A program made the translations under genes and the position numbers. From contig JAHCKS010000016.1 in assembly GCA_026125665.1 (NCBI GenBank), positions 1-64,000 on the forward strand: DNA of 64,000 nucleotides. The letters run 5' to 3'. Positions 49,072 to 58,082 of the stretch are shown here, piece by piece. The stretch comes from Rubrivivax sp. (GTDB lineage: Bacteria; Pseudomonadota; Gammaproteobacteria; Burkholderiales; Burkholderiaceae_C). Numbering within the stretch: the first letter of the stretch is position 1; the number at the start of each line of letters is the position of its first letter. Below the pieces are notes generated by a model. That model saw only the letters and a list, made by a program, of their open reading frames with translations. It did not search any database and was not told the DNA's origin.

Positions 49072-50112
49072 ATGTCCCTCATCCCCGCCACCATCCTCAC
49101 CGGCTTCCTCGGCGCCGGCAAGACGACGCTGCTCAAGCGCGTGCTGACCGAGGCGCACGGCCAGAAGATCGCCGTGATCGAGAACGAGTTCGGCGAGGAG
49201 AACATCGACAACGACATCCTCAGCGTCAACACCGAGGAGCAGATCATCCAGATGAGCAACGGCTGCGTGTGCTGCACGATCCGCGAGGACCTGCGCAGCA
49301 CGCTGGCCGACCTGGCCGAGAAGCGGCGCAAGGGCGAGCTCGCCTTCGACCGCGTCGTCATCGAGACCACCGGCCTCGCCGACCCCGGCCCGGTGGCGCA
49401 GACCTTCTTCATGGACGACGAGATCGCCGAGAGCTACCTGCTCGACAGCGTGCTCACGCTGGTGGACGCCAAGCATGCCGAGACGCAGCTGGACACCCGC
49501 CAGGAAGCGCGCCGGCAGGTCGGCTTCGCCGACCAGATCTTCATCAGCAAGAGCGACCTCGTGGCCCGCGACGAGGTCGACGCGCTGATCCACCGCCTGA
49601 AGCACATGAACCCGCGCGCACCGCAGCGCACCGTGCACTTCGGCGAGGTGCCGATCACCGAGGTGTTCGACCTCAAGGGCTTCAACCTCAACGCCAAGCT
49701 CGACATCGACCCCGACTTCCTGAGTGGCGACGAGCACGCTCATCACCACGATCACGACCACCACGACCACGAGCACGGCGAGCATTGCGACCACCCGCAC
49801 CACCACGCGCACGACGACGACGTGAAGAGCTTCGTCTTCCGCAGCAAGAAGCCGTTCAACCCGGCCAAGCTGGAGGACTTCCTCGGCGCGATCGTGCAGG
49901 TCTACGGGCCGAAGATGCTGCGCTACAAGGGGGTGCTGAACATGAAGGGCAGCGACCGCAAGGTCGTCTTCCAGGGCGTGCACCAGCTGATGGGCAGCGA
50001 CCTGGGGCCCAAGTGGGCGCCCGGCGAGGAGAAGATGAGCAAGATGGTCTTCATCGGCATCGACCTGCCCAAGGACGTGCTGATGCAGGGCCTGGAGCAG
50101 TGCCTGGCCTGA
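49072..50112 (+). CDS. CobW/YjiA family GTPase with histidine-rich insert
   Basis: A 346-residue G3E GTPase. Walker A is TGFLGAGKTTLLKR (about 9-22), the metal-binding GCVCC lies near 62-66, and ETTGLADPGP forms the switch/Walker B region. The linker at about 223-246 carries more than ten histidines with Asp/Glu, then the CobW C-terminal domain. These proteins are metallochaperones, several for zinc. Its neighbour is a DksA with a reduced zinc site. The histidine-rich stretch suggests metal storage or buffering. No Zur-type operator is recognisable upstream. Confidence 0.92.
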   Translation: MSLIPATILTGFLGAGKTTLLKRVLTEAHGQKIAVIENEFGEENIDNDILSVNTEEQIIQMSNGCVCCTIREDLRSTLADLAEKRRKGELAFDRVVIETTGLADPGPVAQTFFMDDEIAESYLLDSVLTLVDAKHAETQLDTRQEARRQVGFADQIFISKSDLVARDEVDALIHRLKHMNPRAPQRTVHFGEVPITEVFDLKGFNLNAKLDIDPDFLSGDEHAHHHDHDHHDHEHGEHCDHPHHHAHDDDVKSFVFRSKKPFNPAKLEDFLGAIVQVYGPKMLRYKGVLNMKGSDRKVVFQGVHQLMGSDLGPKWAPGEEKMSKMVFIGIDLPKDVLMQGLEQCLA

Positions 50113-50250
50113 GTGCGTCCTGCGTGCGTCCCCGAGTGCACCCGGGCGGGCGACCTGGCACTCGCGGCGACTCCGGCAGGTCAAGGAACGGTTCGTGAAG
50201 GCTGCGACATCCCCTGTTCGGCGGCGCCTCGGCGGCCGCGACCCCGTGGC

Positions 50251-50256
50251 TACAAT
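50251..50256 (+). promoter_or_regulatory. -10 box of dksA
   Basis: TACAAT at 50251-50256 fits five of six consensus bases. No -35 is convincing. It gives a leader of roughly 125 bases, rich in GC dyads, before the GTG at 50389. Confidence 0.5.
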
Positions 50257-50388
50257 CCGCGCGCCTCTAGGGGCCCCGGCCTGCGCGCCGCGACCGGCAG
50301 GGGTTCCCGAGAGGCCGGCCAGCGGCCTCACTCGCCCGGCGAGCAGGCCACAACCGCAGTAGTGTTCTTCCGAGGCGAGGAGAGTCCT

Positions 50389-51426
50389 GTGAGCAAGCCC
50401 ACGGCCAAGGCGCCTGCGAAGGCCCCGGCAAAGTCCGCGGGCAAGCCTGCGCCCAAGGCGCATGCCAAGCCCGCGGCAGCGGCGAAGAAGCCGGCCGCCA
50501 GGCCCGCCCCGAAGGCTGCGCCGAAGCCGGCGGGCAAGCCGCCCGCCAAGCCCGCCGCGAAGACACCTGCCAAGCCCGCTGGCAAGCCGGCGCCGAAGGC
50601 GCCTGCCAAGCCGGCCGCCGCCAAGGCTGCTGCGACGCCGCCCGCCAAGGCGCCCGCCAAGGCGGTTGCGGCGGAGAAGCCCGCCGCCAAGTCGGCCTCG
50701 GTGAGCCCTCCGGGGCCAGCCCCTGCACCGGCTCGGCCGGCGGCAGCGGCCGCGCCGGCGGTGGCTCCCTCGTCGCCGGCCCCGGCCCGCGCCACGGCCG
50801 TGTCGGCCCTGGCCGGCGCCTCTTCCATCACCGCGGCCCAGGCGACTGTGATGCCCGCCGCCCCCTCGCTCCTGTCCACTCCCCTGGCGTCGAACCGGTT
50901 CACCGACCGGTTCGCGCCACCGCGCCCCACGCCACCCGAAGTGATCGAAGCCTCCGCCCGCCCGCCCAAGAAGATCGACCCGAAGCTCGCCAACGCCTGG
51001 AAGGCCAAGGCCGGCCGCGACCTCACCGACGACGAGCTGCTCGCCATGCCCGACAGCGAGTACATGAACGACAAGCAGCTCGAGTTCTTCCGCTACCGGC
51101 TGATCAAGCAGAAGGACGACCTGCTGTCCAACGCCGACGAGACCACCGAGCACCTGCGCGAAGACACCTCCATCGTGCCCGACCCGGTCGACCGCGCGAC
51201 GATCGAGGAAGAGCACGCGCTCGAGTTGCGCACGCGCGACCGTGAACGCAAGCTGCTGAAGAAGATCTCGCAGTCGCTGGCGCGCCTGGAGAGCGGCGAC
51301 TACGGCTACTGCGACGAGACTGGCGAGCCCATCGGTCTGGCGCGGCTGCTCGCCCGCCCCACCGCCACGCTCTCGCTCGAGGCACAGCAACGTCGCGAGC
51401 TGAAACAGAAGATGTTCGGCGACTGA
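50389..51426 (+). CDS. dksA: RNA polymerase-binding protein DksA with long Lys/Ala/Pro tail
   Basis: A 345-residue protein. The last ~145 residues are DksA: a coiled coil with the tip motif DPVDRA (D-x-x-D-x-A), which enters the RNA polymerase secondary channel to amplify the ppGpp response, and the globular end YGYCDETGEPIGLARLLARPTATLS, where only one of the four zinc cysteines remains. The first ~105 residues are repeats of the PAKPA/KAPAK kind like histone H1 tails or AlgP, then a Pro/Ala-rich linker. The GTG start has GAGGAGAG upstream; another in-frame GTG lies at 50362. The tail may bind DNA, which is inference. Confidence 0.92.
   Translation: MSKPTAKAPAKAPAKSAGKPAPKAHAKPAAAAKKPAARPAPKAAPKPAGKPPAKPAAKTPAKPAGKPAPKAPAKPAAAKAAATPPAKAPAKAVAAEKPAAKSASVSPPGPAPAPARPAAAAAPAVAPSSPAPARATAVSALAGASSITAAQATVMPAAPSLLSTPLASNRFTDRFAPPRPTPPEVIEASARPPKKIDPKLANAWKAKAGRDLTDDELLAMPDSEYMNDKQLEFFRYRLIKQKDDLLSNADETTEHLREDTSIVPDPVDRATIEEEHALELRTRDRERKLLKKISQSLARLESGDYGYCDETGEPIGLARLLARPTATLSLEAQQRRELKQKMFGD
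50395..50700 (+). repeat. Degenerate coding repeat of the DksA tail
   Basis: About 100 codons of near-repeats encoding Lys-Pro-Ala and Ala-Pro-Ala-Lys units. Such tracts are recombination-prone and can change in length between strains. Confidence 0.8.
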
Positions 51427-51586
51427 ACGCCGGTTTTGCCCGGCCGCGTGCCGGTGAGCCGACACGCCAGCGTTTGCGTCGCGCCCCCCCGACCCGGGGA
51501 AGGCCTCGCCACCGGCGCGTGAGCAATATGGCGGGCCCCGCGCCGCAGGCCGGGCAGCCACCGCCGGATCTGTAACCGCCGGGAGT

Positions 51587-51592
51587 TAAAGT
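51587..51592 (+). promoter_or_regulatory. -10 box giving a probable leaderless transcript
   Basis: TAAAGT ends six bases before the ATG at 51599, so RNA would start at or beside the start codon. A GGGAG lies further upstream, outside such a transcript. Confidence 0.4.
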
Positions 51593-51598
51593 CAGCCA

Positions 51599-53425
51599 AT
51601 GGCCGAGAACGAGAGCTTCTTCCGCAAGGTGGTGCGGTTCGTCGCGAACCCGGCCACCGACTGGAACGAGCTGAACTCGCGCCAGGACGACTCGCGTGAG
51701 CTCGACCTCGAGAAGTCCGAGCTCAAGGCGATGATCGAACGCAAGCGGCGCAACGACTTCGTGCGCAAGCGCGAGTTCGACATGCTGCGTCGCATCCGCC
51801 GCGAAGGCCTGTCACCCGAGCAGGCGGCGGCACTCGAGGGTGCCTCGCGCGTCGACGACTCCGAGGCCCGGCTGGCGGACAGCCCGGCCCGCGCCGATGT
51901 CGCCGTGAAGGCGAAGATCGACGAGATCGAGCAGCAGATGGTGGGCGAGAACTTCGCCCCTGCCTCGGCCCGGCGCCCGCCGAGCCCGCCGGCGCCGCTG
52001 AGCGCGCCGGGACGCGGCTTCGCGCCGCCTTCGGGCGGGCCGTCGAGCCTGCCGCCGGGCGCCGAGCTGCCGATGCTGCACGACGAGATGCCGGCGACCG
52101 ATGACGCCGAGTCGAGCGAGCACATCGACCCTGCGCTGTACGTGCCCGTCGCCTTGGGCGCGTCCGCGACCGACTCGGCACGTGGCAGTTCCCCAGCGTC
52201 GGCATCGCGTGGCCTGCCGCCGCTCTTCGCCGCGCCCCCGGTGGCACCCCTTGCGCCGATGCAGTTCGCGCCGACCACCGATGCCGCCACGGGCGACCTG
52301 AACAGCCCGCTCGCCGTCGAGGTGAGCGAGGTCATGCACGACCCCGAGCTCGACGAGCCGGTGATCTCGTTCGCCAACGCCGACTTCCAGCAGTGCGAGG
52401 AAGCGCTGCAGCGGCTCACCGGCGCGGCCGGCGTGCGCCACCAGCATGCCGAGACCTGGCTGGTGCTCTTCGACCTGTACCGCGCCACGGGCCAGCAGCA
52501 GCGCTTCGAGAGCCTGGCGCTCGACTATGCGCAGCAGTTCGGCTGGTCGGCGCCGCAGTGGTACTCGCTGCCCAAGCTCGTGGCCGAGGCCATCGCCGAC
52601 GAACCGGTGCTGCCGAGCGCCACATCGGGCCGTGTCGCCGGCGGCGACGTCGGCTGGGTGAGCCCGCCCGTGCTGGACATCGACGCCGTGGCGCGGCTGC
52701 GCTCGCAGACGCTGCAGATGCCGCTGCCGTGGGTGTTCGACTGGGGCCAGCTTCGCACCATCGAAGCCGAGGCGGCGATGCAGCTGTCGACGCTGTTCCG
52801 CCTGTGGGCGGGCCAGGCGATCGAGATGCGCTGGATCGGCGGGGACCGCCTCTTCATGGTCCTCGCGGAAGCCGCACCCACCGGCGTGCGCGACGCCGAC
52901 CCCGCGTTCTGGCTGACCCGCCTGGACGCGCTGCGCCTGGCCAACCGCGCCGACCAGTTCGACGAGGCGGCCATCGACTACTGCGTCACCTACGAGGTGT
53001 CGCCGCCATCGTGGGAGGCGGCGCGCTGCAAGGTGCACATCAGCAGCCACAGTCTGTCGACGCGCACGCCGCCGATGTCGGTGGTGAGCGAGGTGTCGAC
53101 GAGCTTCCTGGAGTCGGGCCTGTCGGAAGACGCCGCCGGCGTGGAGGTCGCCAACGTCGAGCTGTCGGGCCAGCTGGTGGGCGACATCGGCGCGACGCTG
53201 AAGCGGCTCGAAGGCCAGCTCGGCCAGGCGCCGCTCGTCAACGTCTCCTGCTCACGCCTCATCCGCGTCGACTTCATCGCCGCCGGCGACCTGCTGAACT
53301 GGGTGCTGGCGCGCCGCGGCGAGAACCGCACCGTGCAGTTCCTCGACGCGCACCGCCTCGTCGCGCTCTTCTTCGGCGCGATGGGCATCAACGAGCACGC
53401 CAAGGTCGGCGTCCGCAAGGTCTGA
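51599..53425 (+). CDS. STAS-like domain protein of unknown function
   Basis: A 608-residue cytosolic protein. Residues 1-120 are charged and helical ([22 protein letters not shown] is conserved-looking). 120-250 is a Pro/Ala/Ser-rich linker with little structure. From 265 to about 345 there is a helical repeat region of TPR type ([26 protein letters not shown]), and the last ~200 residues hold two STAS-like modules; the second has [24 protein letters not shown]. Proteins of this plan are found between dksA and hslV in Burkholderiales. Function is unknown; a signalling or scaffold role is only a guess. Confidence 0.82.
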   Translation: MAENESFFRKVVRFVANPATDWNELNSRQDDSRELDLEKSELKAMIERKRRNDFVRKREFDMLRRIRREGLSPEQAAALEGASRVDDSEARLADSPARADVAVKAKIDEIEQQMVGENFAPASARRPPSPPAPLSAPGRGFAPPSGGPSSLPPGAELPMLHDEMPATDDAESSEHIDPALYVPVALGASATDSARGSSPASASRGLPPLFAAPPVAPLAPMQFAPTTDAATGDLNSPLAVEVSEVMHDPELDEPVISFANADFQQCEEALQRLTGAAGVRHQHAETWLVLFDLYRATGQQQRFESLALDYAQQFGWSAPQWYSLPKLVAEAIADEPVLPSATSGRVAGGDVGWVSPPVLDIDAVARLRSQTLQMPLPWVFDWGQLRTIEAEAAMQLSTLFRLWAGQAIEMRWIGGDRLFMVLAEAAPTGVRDADPAFWLTRLDALRLANRADQFDEAAIDYCVTYEVSPPSWEAARCKVHISSHSLSTRTPPMSVVSEVSTSFLESGLSEDAAGVEVANVELSGQLVGDIGATLKRLEGQLGQAPLVNVSCSRLIRVDFIAAGDLLNWVLARRGENRTVQFLDAHRLVALFFGAMGINEHAKVGVRKV

Positions 53426-53480
53426 CCCTGCCCGCCGCCGGGACCTGGGCGGGCCGGCGCGCGCCCGGGCGGCTGGCGGC

Positions 53481-53486
53481 TACAGT
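53481..53486 (+). promoter_or_regulatory. -10 box of hslVU, probable leaderless start
   Basis: TACAGT ends six bases before the hslV ATG at 53493, with no Shine-Dalgarno sequence in the interval. No clear -35 and no sigma-32-type -35 or -10 (CCCCAT-T) is evident, though hslVU is heat-inducible in other bacteria. Confidence 0.42.
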
Positions 53487-53492
53487 GCCGCC

Positions 53493-54029
53493 ATGGACAC
53501 CTACCACGGCACCACCATCGTCAGCGTGCGCCGCGGCACGCAGGTCGCGCTCGGCGGCGACGGCCAGGTGACGCTCGGCCAGGTCGTCGTCAAGGCGAGC
53601 GCACGCAAGGTGCGCAAGCTCTACCGCGACCAGGTGCTCGCCGGCTTCGCCGGCGCCACGGCCGATGCCTTCACCCTCTTCGAGCGCTTCGAGGCCAAGC
53701 TCGAGAAGCACCAGGGCCACCTGCAGAAGGCCGCCATCGAGCTGACCAAGGACTGGCGCACCGACCGCGTGCTGCGCCGGCTGGAAGCGATGCTCGCGGT
53801 GGCCGACCGGCAGCACTCGCTCATCATCACCGGCAACGGCGACGCGCTCGAGCCCGAGCACGGCATCGTCGCCATCGGCTCGGGCGGCCCGTTCGCGCAG
53901 GCGGCGGCGCGCGCGCTGCTCGAGCATTCGCAGCTGCCGGCGGCCGAGATCGTCAAGCAGTCGCTGAAGATCGCCGGCGAGCTGTGCATCTACACCAACC
54001 AGCACCACACGATCGAGGTGCTCGAGTGA
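53493..54029 (+). CDS. hslV: ATP-dependent protease subunit HslV
   Basis: A 178-residue N-terminal-threonine peptidase of the HslUV protease. The mature enzyme begins at the Thr in TTIVSVRRG, so the six residues before it (MDTYHG) must be removed; E. coli HslV only loses Met. This short propeptide is common in betaproteobacteria. [25 protein letters not shown] and the C-terminal CIYTNQ are typical. It encodes the proteolytic core that pairs with HslU, whose start overlaps the stop (GTGA). Confidence 0.96.
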   Translation: MDTYHGTTIVSVRRGTQVALGGDGQVTLGQVVVKASARKVRKLYRDQVLAGFAGATADAFTLFERFEAKLEKHQGHLQKAAIELTKDWRTDRVLRRLEAMLAVADRQHSLIITGNGDALEPEHGIVAIGSGGPFAQAAARALLEHSQLPAAEIVKQSLKIAGELCIYTNQHHTIEVLE

Positions 54030-55384
54030 ACACGGCCGCCGGCAGGTCCTCGATGACGCCGCGGGAGATCGTCTCCGAGCTCGACCGCCACATCGTCGGC
54101 CAGCAGGCTGCCAAGCGCGCCGTGGCCATCGCACTGCGCAACCGCTGGCGCCGCCAGCAGGTGGACGACAAGCTCCGGGGCGAGATCACACCGAAGAACA
54201 TCCTCATGATCGGCCCCACCGGCGTCGGCAAGACCGAGATCGCGCGGCGCCTGGCACGCCTGGCCGATGCGCCCTTCGTCAAGGTCGAGGCGACCAAGTT
54301 CACCGAGGTCGGCTACGTCGGCAAGGACGTCGACACGATCGTGCGCGACCTCGTCGACGTGGCCGTGAAGCAGGAGCGCGAGCGCCAGATGCGCGCGCTG
54401 CGCACGCGCGCCGAGGACGCCGCCGAGGAGCGGCTGCTCGACGTGCTGGTGCCGCCGCCGCGCAATGTCGGCTTCGGTGCCGAGACGCCCGCCGCCGACA
54501 GCACCACACGGCAGGTGATGCGCAAGCGGCTGCGCGAAGGCACGCTCGACGACAAGGAGGTCGAGATCGAGCTGGCCGACAGCAAGCCGGCGCTCGAGAT
54601 CCTGGGGCCGCAGGGCCTGCCCGGCATGGAGGAGATGGCCGAGCAGCTGAAGGGCCTGTTCGAGCAGGCGCGCGGCCGGCGCACGCACACGCAGAAGATG
54701 AGGGTTCGCGAGGCGCGCGAGCGGCTCACCGAGGAAGAGGCCGCCAAGCTCGTCAACGAGGACGACATCCGCGGCGCCGCGCTGGCCAATGCCGAGGGCA
54801 ACGGCATCGTCTTCATCGACGAGATCGACAAGGTGGCCACGCGCAGCGAGCTGCAGGGCGCCGATGTCAGCCGCCAGGGCGTGCAGCGCGACCTGCTGCC
54901 GCTCGTCGAGGGCACCACCGTCAGCACCAAGTACGGGGTGGTGAAGACCGACCACATGCTGTTCATCGCCAGTGGTGCCTTCCACCTCTCGCGGCCGAGC
55001 GACCTGATTCCCGAGCTGCAGGGGCGCTTCCCGATCCGCGTCGAGCTCGCGTCGCTGTCGGTGGCCGACTTCGAAGCCATCCTCACGAGCACGCAGGCGA
55101 GCCTCGTCACGCAGTACCAGGCGCTGCTGGCCACCGAAGGCGTGACGCTCGAGTTCACGCCCGAGGCGGTGCGCCGCATCGCCGAGATCGCCTTCGAGGT
55201 GAACGAACGCACGGAGAACATCGGCGCGCGGCGCCTGGCCACGGTGATGGAGCGGCTGCTCGACGACGTCAGCTTCGACGCGCCGCAGCGTGGCGGCCAG
55301 ACCGTGCGCATCGACGCCGCCGAGGTCAACCGCCAGCTCGCCGAGCTGGCGACGAACGAGGACCTGTCGCGCTTCATCCTCTAG
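54026..55384 (+). CDS. hslU: ATPase subunit HslU of the HslUV protease
   Basis: A 452-residue AAA+ unfoldase. [16 protein letters not shown] starts the conserved N-terminus. Walker A is [13 protein letters not shown], Walker B VFIDEIDK, and the pore loop region [14 protein letters not shown] and I-domain (about 110-240) follow. The GTG at 54026 has a strong GAGGTG Shine-Dalgarno sequence five bases upstream and overlaps the hslV stop; an ATG at 54053 would give 443 residues, the E. coli length. C-terminal residues end in FIL, which contact HslV. Confidence 0.96.
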   Translation: MNTAAGRSSMTPREIVSELDRHIVGQQAAKRAVAIALRNRWRRQQVDDKLRGEITPKNILMIGPTGVGKTEIARRLARLADAPFVKVEATKFTEVGYVGKDVDTIVRDLVDVAVKQERERQMRALRTRAEDAAEERLLDVLVPPPRNVGFGAETPAADSTTRQVMRKRLREGTLDDKEVEIELADSKPALEILGPQGLPGMEEMAEQLKGLFEQARGRRTHTQKMRVREARERLTEEEAAKLVNEDDIRGAALANAEGNGIVFIDEIDKVATRSELQGADVSRQGVQRDLLPLVEGTTVSTKYGVVKTDHMLFIASGAFHLSRPSDLIPELQGRFPIRVELASLSVADFEAILTSTQASLVTQYQALLATEGVTLEFTPEAVRRIAEIAFEVNERTENIGARRLATVMERLLDDVSFDAPQRGGQTVRIDAAEVNRQLAELATNEDLSRFIL

Positions 55385-55423
55385 CGCGACGAGAAGCACG
55401 GCGGCCCGATCGGGAGAAACGAC

Positions 55424-56422
55424 ATGCCAGACACGCGCGCGTGGCTGCGGCCGCTCGGCGGCAGCGGCCTGCAGGTGGCGCCCATCACGCTCGGGGGCAA
55501 CGTGTTCGGCTGGACGGCCGACGAGAAGACCTCGTTCGCCGTGCTGGACGCCTTCGTCGACGGTGGCTTCAACCTCGTGGACACCGCCGACATCTACTCG
55601 ACCTGGGTGCCCGGCCACCGGGGCGGCGAGAGCGAGACGATCATCGGCAGGTGGCTCGGGGCGGGCGGCAGGCGCGGCCGCGTGCTCATCGCCACGAAGG
55701 TGGGCAAGCCGATGGGCAGTGCCGGCGACGAGGCGTCCGCGGGCCGCCGCGGCCTGTCGCGCCGCTGGATCCGCCAGGCCGTGCACGACTCGCTGGCGCG
55801 GCTGCAGACCGACCGCATCGACCTCTACCAGGCGCACGAGGACGACACCGGCACGCCGCTCGAGGAGACGCTCGCCGCCTTCGCCGAGCTCATCGCCGAA
55901 GGCAAGGTGCGCGCCATCGGCGCCAGCAACTACGCCGCGCCGCGCCTGGCCGAGGCGCTCGCCACCAGCGCGCGCCTGAAGCTGCCCCGCTACGAGAGCG
56001 TGCAGCCGCACTACAACCTCATGGAGCGCGCCGGCTACGAGAACGAGCTCGAGCCGCTGGTGCGCCGCGAGGGCGTGGGCGTCATCAACTACTACGGCCT
56101 GGCGCGCGGCTTCCTGACCGGCAAGTACCGCAGCGAGGCCGACCTCGGCAAGAGCGCACGCGGCGGCGGCAGCGTCCGCGCTTACCTGAACGCACGCGGC
56201 CATGCGGTGCTGGGCGCGCTGGACGCAGTTGCCGCTGCGCATGCCGCGGAGCACGCCACGCCCGCGCAGGTGGCGATCGCCTGGCAGCTGGCGCGGCCCG
56301 GGATCACGGCGCCCATCTGCAGCGCCACCAGCGTGGCGCAGTGGCAAGAGCTGGCCGGCGCGGCGCGCCTCGTGCTCGCGCCAGGCGAGATCGCGGCGAT
56401 CGACCGCGCCAGTGCCGGCTGA
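55424..56422 (+). CDS. Aldo/keto reductase
   Basis: A 332-residue NADPH-dependent oxidoreductase with the (beta/alpha)8 fold. The catalytic tetrad is visible as Asp and Tyr in NLVDTADIYS, Lys in IATKVG, and His in YQAHEDD. VRAIGASNY and PAQVAIAWQLARPGITAPICSATS bind the cofactor. The closest subgroup is the YghZ/tas-like class, which accepts diverse aldehydes and ketones; the substrate is unknown. It is 39 bases downstream of hslU, but the connection may be only positional. Confidence 0.92.
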   Translation: MPDTRAWLRPLGGSGLQVAPITLGGNVFGWTADEKTSFAVLDAFVDGGFNLVDTADIYSTWVPGHRGGESETIIGRWLGAGGRRGRVLIATKVGKPMGSAGDEASAGRRGLSRRWIRQAVHDSLARLQTDRIDLYQAHEDDTGTPLEETLAAFAELIAEGKVRAIGASNYAAPRLAEALATSARLKLPRYESVQPHYNLMERAGYENELEPLVRREGVGVINYYGLARGFLTGKYRSEADLGKSARGGGSVRAYLNARGHAVLGALDAVAAAHAAEHATPAQVAIAWQLARPGITAPICSATSVAQWQELAGAARLVLAPGEIAAIDRASAG

Positions 56423-56466
56423 AGTACCGCCCGGCCCCGAACGAGCCAGAACAAGAAAGCTTCACG

Positions 56467-57945
56467 ATGCCCTCGTTGCCCCTCTTCATCGCCCCGGCCC
56501 GCTTCGACGAGCCCGCCGCGGCGCTGGCCCAGGTGCAGGCCATCTACGCCAGCAGCGTCGATCACCTGCGCAGCGCGCTGCAGCGCTTCGTCGCCGGCGA
56601 GGACGTCGGCCACGTGCGTGCCTGCTACCCCTTCGTGCGCGTGCGCACCGACACCGTCGTGCGCGCCGACTCGCGCCTGAGCTACGGCTTCGTCGCCGGC
56701 CCGGGCAGCTTCGAGACGACGCTGACACGACCCGACCTCTTCGCCGGCTACTACAAGGAGCAGTTCCGGCTGCTGCTGAAGAACCACGGTGTGTCCCTCG
56801 AGATCGGCACGAGCGCGCAGCCGATCCCGGTGCACTTCTCGCTCGCCGAGCACGACCACCTCGAAGGCAGCCTGGGCCCCGAGCGCCGCCAGCTGATGCG
56901 CGACCTGTTCGACCTGCCCGACCTGACGGCGATGGACGACGGCATCGCCAACGGCACGCACGAGCCACCGCCTGGCGAGCCGCGGCCGCTGGCGCTGTTC
57001 ACCGCGGCCCGCGTGGACTACTCGCTGCACCGCCTACGCCACTACACCGGCACGGCGCCCGAGCACTTCCAGAACTTCGTGCTCTTCACGAACTACCAGT
57101 TCTACATCGACGAGTTCATCAAGCTCGGCCATGCGCTGATGGCGCTGCCCTCGAGCGACTACGAGGCCTTCGTCGAGCCCGGCAACGTCGTCACGCGCAG
57201 GAGCGGCGCCGCGCCGCAGCCCGGCGACGAGCTCGGTGCGCCACCGCCACGGCTGCCCCAGATGCCCGCCTACCATCTGGTGCGGCCCGACGCGAGCGGC
57301 ATCACGATGGTCAACATCGGCGTCGGCCCGGCGAACGCGAAGACGATCACCGACCACATCGCGGTGCTGCGCCCGCACGTGTGGCTGATGCTCGGCCATT
57401 GCGCCGGCCTGCGCAACAGCCAGCAGCTCGGCGACTACGTGCTCGCGCACGCCTACATGCGCGAGGACCACGTGCTCGACGAGGACCTGCCGCCGTGGGT
57501 GCCCATTCCTGCGCTGGCCGAGGTGCAGCTCGCGCTGGAGCAGGCGGTGGCCGAGGTGACGCAGCTGTCCGGCTACGAGCTCAAGCGCATCCTGCGCACC
57601 GGCACCGTCGTCAGCACCGACAACCGCAACTGGGAGCTGCTGCCCGAACCCGGCCCGACGCGCCGCTTCAGCCAGAGCCGCGCCGTGGCGCTGGACATGG
57701 AGAGCGCCACCATCGCCGCCAACGGCTTCCGCTTCCGCGTGCCATACGGCACGCTGCTGTGCGTCAGCGACAAGCCGCTGCACGGCGAGATCAAGCTGCC
57801 GGGCATGGCCAACACCTTCTACCGCGAGCGGGTCGACCAGCACCTGCGCATCGGCATGCGAGCGGTGGAGCTGCTGCGGCAGGAGCGGCCGGGCAGCCTG
57901 CACAGCCGCAAGCTGAGGAGCTTCACCGAGGTGGCCTTCCAGTAG
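56467..57945 (+). CDS. amn: AMP nucleosidase
   Basis: A 492-residue enzyme that splits AMP into adenine and ribose 5-phosphate and so sets the adenylate pool in enteric bacteria. The N-terminal regulatory part (FVRVRTDTVVRADSRLSYGFV, ETTLTRPDLFAGYYKEQ) and the C-terminal phosphorylase-like part (VNIGVGPANAKTITDH, LMLGHCAGLR, ALDMESATIAANG) are both intact, including the catalytic Asp/Glu of the DMESA block. Start is the ATG at 56467 following the aldo/keto reductase by 44 bases. Confidence 0.94.
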   Translation: MPSLPLFIAPARFDEPAAALAQVQAIYASSVDHLRSALQRFVAGEDVGHVRACYPFVRVRTDTVVRADSRLSYGFVAGPGSFETTLTRPDLFAGYYKEQFRLLLKNHGVSLEIGTSAQPIPVHFSLAEHDHLEGSLGPERRQLMRDLFDLPDLTAMDDGIANGTHEPPPGEPRPLALFTAARVDYSLHRLRHYTGTAPEHFQNFVLFTNYQFYIDEFIKLGHALMALPSSDYEAFVEPGNVVTRRSGAAPQPGDELGAPPPRLPQMPAYHLVRPDASGITMVNIGVGPANAKTITDHIAVLRPHVWLMLGHCAGLRNSQQLGDYVLAHAYMREDHVLDEDLPPWVPIPALAEVQLALEQAVAEVTQLSGYELKRILRTGTVVSTDNRNWELLPEPGPTRRFSQSRAVALDMESATIAANGFRFRVPYGTLLCVSDKPLHGEIKLPGMANTFYRERVDQHLRIGMRAVELLRQERPGSLHSRKLRSFTEVAFQ

Positions 57946-58064
57946 ACCGCTCACGGCGCCGGCTGCCCGCGCCCGCACCCGAACCGTGTGCGGACCGTGC
58001 CGAGAGGCGCCGCGGCGGTGCAGCAAGACTTCTTTGCCTTCGCGCAATCGAGGCGATGGGCCGC

Positions 58065-58079
58065 GTCGGTACAACCGAC
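58065..58079 (+). promoter_or_regulatory. Palindrome at the start of the efflux operon
   Basis: GTCGGT (58065-58070), ACA, ACCGAC (58074-58079) is a perfect 6-bp inverted repeat. It ends three bases before the ATG at 58083. TACAAC (58070-58075) inside it is a possible -10, also seven bases from the start codon, so a repressor bound here would block transcription. No regulator gene lies next to the operon. Confidence 0.5.
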
Positions 58080-58082
58080 GCC

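Noticed and set aside
49735-49822. Histidine-coding CAC/CAT tract as a DNA repeat with regulatory role
   Set aside because: It is explained by the His-rich metal-binding linker of the CobW-type GTPase in the correct frame.
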